64,000 nt of DNA, from contig CAWBME010000006.1 in assembly GCA_963789825.1 (NCBI GenBank), forward strand, positions 186,001-250,000, in the 5' to 3' direction. The notes beneath the pieces are model-generated. The model searched no databases and was not told the DNA's origin. It saw only the letters and a list, made by a program, of their open reading frames with translations. The stretch's first letter is position 1, and every line of letters begins with the position of its first letter. The DNA comes from PFL42 sp963789825. Lineage in GTDB: Bacteria > Chloroflexota > Anaerolineae > Anaerolineales > E44-bin32. Positions 36,630 through 45,483 of the stretch are shown piece after piece. The translations under genes and the position numbers were made by a program.

Positions 36630-38993
36630 ATGACCCTGCTGACCGATCTGCTGGCTCCGCTGCTGCGCACAGGCCTGACCTTCCTCGGCCGCCGCCGCCT
36701 TCCGCTGATCGACGGCCAAATCCAGCTTGCCGGCCTGCATGGGCCGGTCGAGGTGGTGCGCGATCGCTGGGGCGTCCCGCACATCTACGCCGGTGACGCG
36801 GTGGACGCCTACTTCGCGCAAGGCGTGGTGCACGCCCAGGATCGCCTGTGGCAGATGGAGCTCAATCGGCGCACTGCCAGTGGGCGGCTGAGCGAGCTGT
36901 TCGGCGAAATCTCGCTTGACACCGATCGTGCCGTGCGCACCTTCGGGTTTCACCGGTTGGCAGAGGCGGACTGGCAGGCGTGCGGCGAGGGGCTGCGGGC
37001 GGCGCTGCAGGCATATGCCGATGGGGTGAACGCCTTCCTTGCGACTCGCGCGGCGCGCATGCCAATCGAGTTCACGCTGCTCGGCTACCGCCCCGAGCCG
37101 TGGAGTCCGGTGGACAGCCTGGCCTTCAGCCGAGTAATGATCTGGCAGCTCTCGCATGCTTGGTATGGGGAGATCCTGCGGGCAAAGCTGATCGAGGCGG
37201 TCGGCGAGCAGCGCGCAGCCGCCTGGGAGATCCACCCCCCGACGGGAAATCCGATCATCCTGCCTCAGGGGATCGAATTCAACCGACTGGGAGAGGACGG
37301 CCGGCTGACGGCCGGGCGCGGGCCCTTCCTGCATCACAGCCTGGGGAGCAACAACTGGGCAGTCGCCGGTTGGAAGAGCGACACTGGCAAGCCGTACCTG
37401 TGCAATGACATGCATCTGCCTCTCGGCCTGCCTTCGCTGTGGTACGAGGTCCATCTGCTCGCGCAGGGGATGAACGTGTCCGGGGTGTCGATACCGTCAC
37501 TCCCGCTGGTGCTGGTGGGGCACAACGATCGGATTGCTTGGGGGATGACGCTGGCCTACACCGACTGCGAAGACCTGTATGCCGAGGAGTTCGATCCGGC
37601 CACACCCGGTCGCTACCGGTACGGCGAGGATTGGCGCCAGGCTGAGCTGATCCCAGAGCCGATTCTCGTCAAGGGTAGGTCCGAACCCTACCTCGAGCAG
37701 GTGGTGGTCACCCACCACGGGCCGGTGATCTCCGATGTCGTCGGCCACCCCGAGCGGCGCCTGGCCGTGCAATCGATGGCGCTGCGACCCTGCCCGGCGA
37801 TGGAGGGGTGGCGGCGGATGAATCTGGCCGCCGGCTGGGACGACTTCGTCGAGGCGGCACGGCTGATCGAGGCGCCGCAGCTGAGCGTGGCCTACGCCGA
37901 CGTGCACGGCAACACTGGGCTTTGGGTCACGGGAAAGGTGCCGCAGCGCGGCCTGGGCACGGGAATGGTGCCTGCCCCGGGTTGGAGTGCGCAGCACGAG
38001 TGGATCGGTGAGGTGCCGTTCGAAGCGATGCCGCATGCCCTCAACCCGCAGCGCGGCTTCGTGGCGACTTCAAACGATCAGCTCGTCCCAGACGACTATC
38101 CGTACTACCTGGGCAGTGTGTGGATGAACGGCTTCCGCAACCGCCGGATCTGCGAGGTGCTGGCTGGCAGCGACCGGCTGGGCATCGACGACTTCCGCAA
38201 GTTGCATGTCGATTTCACCTGTCCTCCAGCGCAGCAGTTCGTGCAGTTGCTGCAGGCCTTCGCGCCTTCGGTGGAGAAGGCCAAGCTCGCCCACAGGCTG
38301 CTCGGCGATTGGGATGGCGTGCTGTCCGCCGACAGCGTTCCCGGGGCGGTGTATGAGGTCACGCGCTACCACCTGGTGCGCAACCTGCTCGAGCCGGCGG
38401 TCGGCCAAACGCTGACGCTGCAGTTGATGGGTGAGGGGTTCCATCCGCTGCTGATGCCGGCCAACGAATTCTTCGGTCACGACACCGTCGCCCTGCTGCG
38501 CCTGCTGCAAGCGCCGGACAACTGGTGGGTCGAACAAGCCGGCGGGCGGCAGGCGCTGCTGGAGCGCAGCCTGACGCAGGCCGTCAGTTGGCTGGAGGCG
38601 ACACTCGGCCGGGATCCCACCGGCTGGGAATGGGGGCGCATTCATCGGGCCACGTTCCCCCACGCCATGGGGCTGCAGAAGCCGCTGGATCGAGTGTTCA
38701 ACCGCGGACCCTATCCGATCGGCGGCGATGCCGACACCCCCTGTCAGACGGCGTTCAACCCGGCCACCCCCTACGACAACACCAGCTGGGCTCCCGGCTT
38801 CCGGCAGATCGTAGACCTGGGCGACCTGTCGCGCTCGCTGATCATCCATCCGCCGGGCCAGTCGGGCCAGCTGGGCAGCCGCCACTACGACGACCTGGCC
38901 GATCTCTGGCTGCGCGGCGAGTACCATCCGATGCTGTGGACCCGAGAGCAGGTCGAGCGCGAGGCCGAAGGCCGTCTTCGCCTGATCCCCTGA
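36630..38993 (+). CDS. Penicillin acylase family N-terminal-nucleophile hydrolase
   Basis: A complete 787-residue proenzyme. The self-cleavage site is LGSNNW, with Ser240 becoming the N-terminal nucleophile of the beta chain; the alpha chain is residues 1-239. Other landmarks are GVPHIYAGDAVDAYFAQG near the N-terminus and THHGPVISD. The family cleaves amides such as penicillins, N-acyl-homoserine lactones or bile conjugates. Unlike periplasmic members it has no clear signal peptide, only a mildly hydrophobic N-terminus. Substrate unknown. Confidence 0.93.
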   Translation: MTLLTDLLAPLLRTGLTFLGRRRLPLIDGQIQLAGLHGPVEVVRDRWGVPHIYAGDAVDAYFAQGVVHAQDRLWQMELNRRTASGRLSELFGEISLDTDRAVRTFGFHRLAEADWQACGEGLRAALQAYADGVNAFLATRAARMPIEFTLLGYRPEPWSPVDSLAFSRVMIWQLSHAWYGEILRAKLIEAVGEQRAAAWEIHPPTGNPIILPQGIEFNRLGEDGRLTAGRGPFLHHSLGSNNWAVAGWKSDTGKPYLCNDMHLPLGLPSLWYEVHLLAQGMNVSGVSIPSLPLVLVGHNDRIAWGMTLAYTDCEDLYAEEFDPATPGRYRYGEDWRQAELIPEPILVKGRSEPYLEQVVVTHHGPVISDVVGHPERRLAVQSMALRPCPAMEGWRRMNLAAGWDDFVEAARLIEAPQLSVAYADVHGNTGLWVTGKVPQRGLGTGMVPAPGWSAQHEWIGEVPFEAMPHALNPQRGFVATSNDQLVPDDYPYYLGSVWMNGFRNRRICEVLAGSDRLGIDDFRKLHVDFTCPPAQQFVQLLQAFAPSVEKAKLAHRLLGDWDGVLSADSVPGAVYEVTRYHLVRNLLEPAVGQTLTLQLMGEGFHPLLMPANEFFGHDTVALLRLLQAPDNWWVEQAGGRQALLERSLTQAVSWLEATLGRDPTGWEWGRIHRATFPHAMGLQKPLDRVFNRGPYPIGGDADTPCQTAFNPATPYDNTSWAPGFRQIVDLGDLSRSLIIHPPGQSGQLGSRHYDDLADLWLRGEYHPMLWTREQVEREAEGRLRLIP

Positions 38994-39054
38994 CTGCGCT
39001 TCCAGCTGCCGGTCACAAGGGCAGGTCGACGAATCGCCTCGCCGCGAGGGTAGG

Positions 39055-40572
39055 ATGACATAGCAGGACACCATCGCCGCCATCGATCAAGGGACGACCA
39101 GCACGCGCTGCATGCTGTTCGATCGGCAAGGAGCGATCGTCGCTTCGGCGCAAGTCGAGCATCAGCAGATCTACCCCCGCCCCGGATGGGTGGAACACGA
39201 CCCACTCGAGATCTGGGAACGCACGCAGGATGTGGTCCGCCGCGCGCTGGCGAGCGCCGGGCTCCGGGGAGAGCAGATAGCGGCGGTGGGCATCACCAAT
39301 CAGCGCGAGACGACAGTGCTCTGGGACCGAGCCACGGGGAAGCCTTTCGGCAATGCGCTGGTGTGGCAGGACACGCGCACCGCCGGGATGGTGGCGGGGT
39401 TGGCGGAGCAAGGTGGGCAGGATCGCTTCCGGCTGTTGACCGGCTTGCCGCTGGCCACGTATTTCTCTGCCTGCAAGATCCTGTGGATCCTCGACAACGT
39501 GGAGGGAGCCCGCCAAGCGGCCGAGCAGGGCAGGGCGCTTTTCGGAACGATCGACAGCTGGCTGATCTGGTGGCTCACCGGCGGTCCGCGTGGCGGACGG
39601 CATGTCACCGATGTGACCAACGCTAGCCGGACCCAGCTGATGAATCTGGGCAGCCTGGCCTGGGATCCCTCGATCCTGGCGTCCCTCGGCATCCCCGAAG
39701 CGATCCTGCCCCAGATCGTCGCCTCCAGCGATCCCGATCCCTGGGGCCTTACGCTGGACGATGGACCTTTCGGCGCCGCGATTCCGGTGTGCGGCGCCCT
39801 GGGCGATCAGCAAGCCGCCCTGGTCGGCCAAAGCTGCTTCCGCCCGGGTGAGGCCAAGAACACCTACGGCACCGGATGCTTCCTGCTGCTCAACACGGGG
39901 GTGAAGCCCATCCCGTCGCAGTGCGGGCTCTTGACGACGGTCGCCTACCGTCTGGGCACGCAGCCAGCGGTGTACGCGCTGGAGGGCTCGATCGCCATCA
40001 CGGGCGCCCTGGTGCAGTGGCTGCGCGACAACCTGGGCTTGATCCGCACCGCCGCCGAAGTCGAGCCGCTTGCCCGCACGGTCGACGACAACGGCGGCGC
40101 CTTCTTCGTCCCGGCCTTCTCGGGGCTGTTCGCGCCGCACTGGCGGGCGGATGCGCGCGGCACCATCGTTGGCCTGACGCGCTACGTCAACAAGGGACAC
40201 CTGGCGCGCGCCGCGCTGGAAGCGACCGCCTATCAGACCTTTGAGGTGCTGGAAGCGATGGAACAGGACAGCGGTGTGCGCCTGACGTCACTCAAGGTCG
40301 ACGGCGGGATGGTGCAGAACGAGCTGCTGATGCAGTTCCAGGCGGACATCCTGGGGGTGCCGGTTGTGCGTCCGAGGATCGCCGAGACGACGGCGCTTGG
40401 CGCCGCCTACGCCGCGGGGCTGGCGATTGGCTTGTGGCAGAGCCTCGAAGAACTGCGGGCGCAGTGGACCGCCGAGCGCGAGTGGACGCCGGCCATGCCG
40501 GCGGCCGCGCGGGAGCAGCTGCTGCGCGGCTGGCGGAAGGCGATCGAGCGCTCGCTCAACTGGGCCGAATAG
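39055..40572 (+). CDS. glpK: Glycerol kinase with in-frame amber codon at position 3
   Basis: The frame matches glycerol kinase over its full length: AAIDQGTTSTRCMLFDRQG at the start, ITNQRETTVLWDR, TYGTGCFLLLNTG and TSLKVDGGMVQNELLMQFQA. The natural start is ATG 39055 with GAGGG five bases before it, but codon 3 is TAG (39061-39063). The next in-frame ATG (39112) would cut off the phosphate-binding IDQGTTSTR segment and give an inactive enzyme. Either the TAG is a sequence error for a Tyr codon (family members often start MTY), or the gene is a young pseudogene. A ruined dhaK lies 1 kb downstream. Confidence 0.88.
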
Positions 40573-40590
40573 GCGGGCGTGGCGCCAGGT

Positions 40591-41168
40591 TTACTCCTCA
40601 ATCACGAACAAGGCCTTCGGCCCAATGGATCCGACTACGCTGCTGGGATACTGCATCACCAGCGCGCTGTCGTCGCGGCTGACCAGGAAGAGCAGATAAC
40701 CTGAGCGGCTCTTCCCGCCCCTGAGCTCACCGCCTTCGAAAGCGCGGCCAATGCCCGAGGTCACCAGCTGGGCCATGTAGGTGGCACCTTGCGCGCCTGA
40801 AGCGCCGAAGTCCGCCGAGGAGAGAAAGCAGGCCTCTTCGGCGGGCAAATTGCATGTGGCCGAGATCTCGACCGCCACATACTCCTGTCCGATTCCGGCT
40901 CCGTGTGGAACGTGGCGTCGTCGGCGATGTGATTGGCCGGGCGAATGACGTTGTTGACGACCAGCGTCAGATTTCCGACCTGCTGGCTGGTTCCGATGCC
41001 GACAGGGGAACGAGCCTGCCAGGAGTCCGTGTCGAGCCCGGGCACCCCGGGGGTACCCATCGGGATGGGCTGGCCGATCGGGCCGAGCTCCCCGCCGCTG
41101 ATACAGGCGGGTGTCGCCAGCACAAAGATCAGCAACAGGGAGATCAGGCACTTCGCCGGTTTTCGCAT
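40591..41168 (-). CDS. Lipoprotein, DUF4352-like, one frameshift
   Basis: About 192 residues. The signal MRKPAKCLISLLLIFVLA ends in a lipobox-like ATPAC. After a Pro/Gly-rich linker comes a beta-rich domain (VGNLTLVVNNVIRP, QEYVAVEIS), which resembles DUF4352/telokin-like lipoproteins. The frame changes near 40895-40905. It should be anchored outside the membrane. Function unknown; convergent with glpK, whose stop is 19 bases away. Confidence 0.72.
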
Positions 41169-41245
41169 CGTCTCGCTCCTTGCGGTATTCTGACATAGTC
41201 TCCAACCATGGCAAGGCATAGAGCGGAGATGGCACAAGGGGAATC

Positions 41246-41278
41246 CGATCGGAGCGGGCGATGTCGGAGTGGCCGGCC
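41246..41278 (+). repeat. Short repeat C, copy 1
   Basis: Starts CGATCGGAGCGG and includes GATGTCGGAG. It matches 41400-41430 with two one-base differences, the second copy lying inside repeat R1. Confidence 0.6.
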
Positions 41279-41313
41279 CGCATGGGAACGGAATCGCGCC
41301 TTGGATGGGTGTT

Positions 41314-41558
41314 GGCCGCTGTCGCGAACCAGCCGGAGCCCTGCGCGTTGATTGCAGGCGCGCACTAGAGCTGGCGGCTAGAGCGAGATGGCCAGGGATC
41401 GATCGGAGCGGCGATGTCGGAGGGCCGGGCATGGACGAGGGGTGGGGGCGCGCGCCAGAAGCCTGCGCGTTGGCTGGAGCTGTCATCTCGAACTCCGGGG
41501 CATGTCCAGGTAGCCGGCGGCGAGAACTCAGGAACGACGTTTGTCTGAAGGCGGGAAT
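41314..41558 (+). repeat. Repeat R1 (with internal 85-base insert)
   Basis: Shares two blocks with R2 at 42051-42209. Block A (41314-41368) starts GGCCGCTGTCGCGAACCAGC; block B (41454-41558) starts GCCAGAAGCCTGCGCG and ends GGCGGGAAT. Between them R1 holds 85 extra bases that include a second copy of repeat C. Its 3' end abuts the surviving dhaK segment. Confidence 0.75.
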
Positions 41559-41569
41559 TGGCTGGGGCG

Positions 41570-42260
41570 CGCGGCGGAGCGCGGTGGACCTTGACCAGCT
41601 GGCCGCGCTGTGCCGCAAGGTGACGCCGCCGGACGAGCATGGGTGGCGCTACCTCATGCACGTGCCCGCCAGGGGAGCCCGAGTTCGACCTCGGCGCGAG
41701 AGATGGAGATCGGCATCGGGATCCATGGCGAACCCGGCCGCCAACGCCTCCGCTGGGCACCGCCGAGAAGTGACCGAGATTTGGCGACCGCCATCCTGCA
41801 GGACCCAGCCTACCAACGAACCGCCCGCGCGTGGAATTGCAGCGCCTCGGCATGGCAGAGCGTTGAGTTGGTCGACGCCCCACTGAAGGCTGGCGACTTC
41901 GTGCTGGCGTTCGTCAACAGCATGGGCGGCACGCCCCTGGCCGAGCTCTACGTCGTCTACCGGAAGCTGGCCGAAGTGTGCCGGCTGAATCGGGTCAAGA
42001 TCGTCCGGTCATTGGTTGGGCCATACATCACTTCTCTGGAGATGCAGGGGGGCCGCTGTCGCGAACCAGCCGGAGCCCTGCGCGTGATTGCAGGCAGCGC
42101 GCTAGCCAGAAGCCTGCGCGTTGGCTGGAGCTGTCGTCTCTGACTCCGGGGCATGTCCAGGTAGCCGGCGGCGAGAACTCAGGAACGACGTTCATCGGAA
42201 GGCGGGAATCTGGGGGCCTTGTGTGGTGAGGTCCACACCCCGGCCGGCAGATGGGGGCGA
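41570..42260 (+). pseudogene. dhaK: dhaK remnant (C-terminal half of dihydroxyacetone kinase), interrupted by repeat R2
   Basis: The pieces DLDQLAALCRKV, EMEIGIGIHGEPG, FVNSMGGTPLAELYVVYRK and VRSLVGPYITSLEMQG (up to about 42046) are unmistakable DhaK. Then repeat R2 intervenes, and after it EVHTPAGRWG (about 42230-42257) corresponds to the DhaK C-terminus. There are further frame changes inside. The N-terminal half, which carries the substrate-binding His, is absent: only repeats occupy the space before 41560. The gene is therefore dead. It was probably a glycerol/dihydroxyacetone catabolism partner of glpK. Confidence 0.8.
42051..42209 (+). repeat. Repeat R2, inserted in the dhaK remnant
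   Basis: A 159-base copy of R1 without its internal 85 bases, about 90 percent or more alike by eye. It is bounded on the left by the DhaK motif SLEMQG and on the right by the DhaK C-terminal motif, so its insertion position is clear. It carries no open frame that looks functional. Confidence 0.75.
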
Positions 42261-42374
42261 TGGGGCCCTTTGACCGCGGGCCTGCAGACTGACCCACCTG
42301 CGGACCCAAGCAGGACCCGCGGCCGAAGCACGACCTCGGGATCAACTTTCAAAGCTGGATGTCATCCCGGCGAA

Positions 42375-42437
42375 CCGAGGGATCTGCTCTTTCCCCCACC
42401 GTGCAGTCTCTTGGCGAGCCGCAAGCAGATCCCTCGG
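42375..42437. repeat. Large inverted repeat (14-bp arms)
   Basis: Arms CCGAGGGATCTGCT (42375-42388) and AGCAGATCCCTCGG (42424-42437) are perfectly complementary with a 35-base loop. Both arms contain the GAGGGATC core of the dispersed repeat found just downstream. Confidence 0.75.
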
Positions 42438-42475
42438 CCGATGCACGGCGTCGGGATCACCTGTCGAAGCTGAAT

Positions 42476-42500
42476 GTCATCCCGAGCGAAGCGAGGGATC
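42476..42500 (+). repeat. Dispersed GTCATCCCGAGCGAAGCGAG-type element
   Basis: This motif, ending GAGGGATC, is a familiar dispersed intergenic repeat in many environmental bacterial genomes. A diverged copy (GTCATCCCGGCGAACCGAGG) is at 42361-42380. Its function is not established. Confidence 0.6.
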
Positions 42501-42563
42501 GGCTTGTCGCCCCTTGCCATCTCCGGCTCGGCAGGAAGGATGATCGTGGGCCCGCCGTAGGCG

Positions 42564-42643
42564 GCGACACGTTGGTCCGTCTTGGCGGCAGGGGGGGGGT
42601 GGGCCCGCAACATGCTGCGACACGTTGGTCCGTCTTGGCGGCA
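42564..42643 (+). repeat. Pair of identical 27-base direct repeats
   Basis: Copies at 42564-42590 and 42617-42643 begin GCGACACGTTGGTCCGTC and are identical over 27 bases, separated by 26 bases that include a run of nine G. This lies just downstream of the glutamine synthetase stop. Confidence 0.8.
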
Positions 42644-42795
42644 AGCGACGTCGGACAGCAGGCGACGAAGCACGAGGTCGTGTGCGGAGTGCGTCAGGAA
42701 TGCGCGAGCTCGCGCAGGGTGGACATCGCGGCGGGAGGAGGTCGCGCAAGCTCGGACAACCGCCGCGCCTGACGGAAGCGCTGCGCAGTCCGGCG

Positions 42796-44217
42796 TCACA
42801 CGTCGAAGTACAGGGCGATCTCGTAGGGGTGCGGGCGGTTGCGGACCTGGTAGTACTCCTCCTGCAGCTTGTACTCGATCCACTCCGCAATCTGGCCTTC
42901 ATCGAACGTCTCGCCCGCAAGCAGGAACTGATGATCGGCCTCGAGGGCGCGGCAGGCTTCGAGAAGGCTGGAGGGCAGCGGCTTGATCGCTTTGCGCTGC
43001 TCGTCAGTCCAACTGAAGATGTTGGCATCGAACGGACCGAATCCGGCAGCGCGGGGATCGATCTGGCCCAGGATACCGTCGATGCCGGCGAGCAGCTGGC
43101 CGGCGAGCGCCAGGTAGACGTTGCAGGTCGCGTCCGGAGGGCGAAACTCGAAGCGCGCCGTGTCCGGTTGATCGGCGTACTTGGGGACGCGAATGGCGGC
43201 GCTGCGATTGCCCAGTGAGAAGAAGGCGTTGACGGGAGCCTCGAAGCCGGGCACCAGGCGGCGGTAGGAGTTGGTGCTGGGATTGGTGAGCGCCAGCAGC
43301 GCGGCGCCGTGACTGAGCAGCCCGCCGATGTAGTGCTCCGCGGCACGGCTGAGCTTGCCATAGCCCTGGGCATCGAAGAAGACGTTCTTTCCGTCGCGGA
43401 ACAGCTGCTGATGGAAGTGCATGCCGCTGCCGGCCTCGCCATACAGCGGCTTGGGCATGAAGGTCGCAGTCTGACCATGGCGATGGGCGGTCATCTTGGC
43501 CACGTAGCGCACCATCTGCGTGACGTCGCCGGCGCGCACCAGGCCCATCATCGGCGTCTCGATCTCGCACTGCCCCGGCCCGCCAACCTCGTGATGGTGG
43601 TACTTGACCGGAACGCCCATGCTCTGCAGGTTAAGGGTCATCTCGGTGCGCAGGTTGTAGAGCTGATCCTTCGGCGGGATGGCATGGTAGCCCCCATGGG
43701 GCGGGATCAGGTGTCCATGCCCTCCCTGACCTGAGCGCCAGGCCGCCTCGCAACTCTCCAGCCGGTAAGCAGCGCGATTGACCTCGTTCTCGAAAGAGAC
43801 TTCGTCGAAGACATAGAACTCATGCTCCGGCCCCCAGCGCGACTCGTCCGCCGCGCCAGTTTCCCGCAGGTATGCTTCGGCACGCAGGGCGATATTGCGC
43901 GGATCGCGAGCGAACGGCTGCTTGGTGTCGGCTTCATAGGCCGAACAGATGAAGCTGATGGTCGGCACGTCCCAGAATGGGTCGCGGAAGCCCGTTGCCA
44001 GGTCGGGCAGCAGGACCATGTCGCCGGCCTTCACCGATTTCAGGCCGACCGAGGAACCGTCGAAACCGACGCCCTCGGTCATCAGCGCCGAGTTGAACTC
44101 GGCAGCCGGGATGCTCACGTGGCGCCAGCGCCCCCACAGGTCACTGAACTTCAGGTCGACCATCTGGATGGCTTGCGCGCGCAGAAAGGCTTCGGCTTGG
44201 CTGAAGGTCTCGAACAT
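42796..44217 (-). CDS. glnA: Glutamine synthetase type I
   Basis: A 473-residue class I enzyme. Features: EGVGFDGSSV near the N-terminus, WGPEHEFYVFD metal ligands, HHHEVGGPGQCEIE, the ATP-binding MPKPLYGEAGSGMHFHQQL, the NPSTNSYRRLVPGFEAP loop and a C-terminal NRPHPYEIALYFDV. It makes glutamine from glutamate, ammonia and ATP. The region of the adenylylation Tyr is changed (YYQVRNRPHPYE), so adenylylation control is doubtful. ATG 44217 has GGAGG five bases upstream. Sequence is intact. Confidence 0.95.
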   Translation of the reverse strand: MFETFSQAEAFLRAQAIQMVDLKFSDLWGRWRHVSIPAAEFNSALMTEGVGFDGSSVGLKSVKAGDMVLLPDLATGFRDPFWDVPTISFICSAYEADTKQPFARDPRNIALRAEAYLRETGAADESRWGPEHEFYVFDEVSFENEVNRAAYRLESCEAAWRSGQGGHGHLIPPHGGYHAIPPKDQLYNLRTEMTLNLQSMGVPVKYHHHEVGGPGQCEIETPMMGLVRAGDVTQMVRYVAKMTAHRHGQTATFMPKPLYGEAGSGMHFHQQLFRDGKNVFFDAQGYGKLSRAAEHYIGGLLSHGAALLALTNPSTNSYRRLVPGFEAPVNAFFSLGNRSAAIRVPKYADQPDTARFEFRPPDATCNVYLALAGQLLAGIDGILGQIDPRAAGFGPFDANIFSWTDEQRKAIKPLPSSLLEACRALEADHQFLLAGETFDEGQIAEWIEYKLQEEYYQVRNRPHPYEIALYFDV

Positions 44218-44419
44218 CACCGCCTCCTGCCTGTCCGCCGGTCACTCCGTCGGAATCGGAACACCGGCGGAGGCCGGGTCATCCGGGGCGGGAGCGCACG
44301 CCTCCCGGAGGACGGGCTCCAGATCGCAGTGGAACGTTCTTGGTTGGCAGGGAAAGGGGCCCGGCGGCGATGTCCGCCGCCCCATCCCTGCGCGCGGGTT
44401 ACGAGCTCGCGCGGGTCCG

Positions 44420-44608
44420 TCAGACAGCGACGATGCAATCGACCGGACAGACAGAGACGCACTGGGGCGTGTCGTAGTGGCCCTTGCACTCGACGCAGGT
44501 CGTGGCGTCGATCACGTAGATGGTGTCCCCCAGCGAGATCGAGGTAGTGGGGCACTCCGTCTCACAAGCCGCGCACGAGATGCATTCGTCCGTGATCCGC
44601 ATAGCCAT
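44420..44608 (-). CDS. YfhL-type 2[4Fe-4S] ferredoxin
   Basis: A 62-residue ferredoxin. First cluster Cys9, Cys12, Cys15, Cys19; second Cys38, Cys41, Cys50, Cys54 with the YfhL/alvin-type insertion CVECKGHYDTPQC between the second and third Cys of the motif, and Cys58. It is a low-potential electron carrier. It lies about 200 bases upstream of glnA on the same strand. Confidence 0.95.
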   Translation of the reverse strand: MAMRITDECISCAACETECPTTSISLGDTIYVIDATTCVECKGHYDTPQCVSVCPVDCIVAV

Positions 44609-44829
44609 AGGTCGCTCCTCGCTGCTGCGCAGGGTATACCTGCCAAGCGTAGCCGGATGGCCCTGGCTCGGCGACGGACGAAGCTCCCGGATTCTCATGC
44701 CAAGGTCATGTCTCACCGTGGTCGGGAAGCGGCGGCTGTGGCAGGCGTCGAGGGAGAGCCGGCACGCGCCGGCTGACCGCCGGGCGAAAGGTATACTGAC
44801 TGTCTCACCAATTCCGTGGAGGATCTCCC

Positions 44830-45324
44830 ATGTCAGGCAAGACAGACTTCACCGCCGAAGAATGGACCGCGATCCTGGCCGCCCCGTATCTGGCGGGGAT
44901 GCTGATTGTGGTGGCGGACCCCAACCTGGGCTTCTTCGGCGAGCTCGGAGCGCTCACGCAGGGGATGACGTCCACCGTGAGTGGCTCGCAGAATGACCTG
45001 CTCAAGGCAGTGGCCAGCGAGGCCGCCTTGCGCGAGAACCAGGAAGCGATCAAGCCAAGACTGGAAGCCTTCAAGCAGGAGAAAGATCCGGTGGCGCTCA
45101 TGGACGCCTTGCAGGCTGAGGTCGTGCGGGCGGCCGATATCGTCTCCTCCAAGTCCGCCGAGGACGGGAGCGCCTACCGGAAGTGGATCATCTACCTGGC
45201 CGAACGGACTGCCGAGGGATCGAAGGAAGGTGGGTTCCTGGGGATCAGCGCCGTGCGCGTCAGCGAGAAGGAGACACAGGCGCTTGACCAGCTGCGTGTG
45301 GCCCTGGGCGTCGCGGCCGGCTGA
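44830..45324 (+). CDS. Conserved-looking hypothetical protein
   Basis: A 164-residue, mostly helical, acidic protein with no signal peptide. It has a hydrophobic patch at residues 13-35 (AILAAPYLAGMLIVVADP) that is too polar to be a clear membrane helix, and a long helical middle part. I do not recognise a family. A perfect-looking ribosome binding site (GGAGG, eight bases before ATG) and a TATACT at 44792-44797 support a real gene. Confidence 0.75.
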   Translation: MSGKTDFTAEEWTAILAAPYLAGMLIVVADPNLGFFGELGALTQGMTSTVSGSQNDLLKAVASEAALRENQEAIKPRLEAFKQEKDPVALMDALQAEVVRAADIVSSKSAEDGSAYRKWIIYLAERTAEGSKEGGFLGISAVRVSEKETQALDQLRVALGVAAG

Positions 45325-45483
45325 TCTTCGCCGCAGAGCCAACGCCTTCAGGCCAAACCGCGGCGAAGGTGACGTCCGGACATCCGGGTGGGCAATTGCC
45401 CGCGCCTTCGATGGGTCTCCTGGCGGGGACGTAGGGCGCCGACGTGCCTGCAACGGGTTGCGGAGCGCAAGCCCAGGTTGTGC

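Noticed and set aside
41269..41886. 206-residue open frame over repeat R1 and the dhaK remnant
   Set aside because: It runs through repeat sequence and mixes out-of-frame DhaK pieces; it is not a real gene.
42564..42643. Start of a CRISPR array (two 27-base repeats, 26-base gap)
   Set aside because: Only two copies, no cas genes, and the gap contains a homopolymer; more likely a simple duplication.
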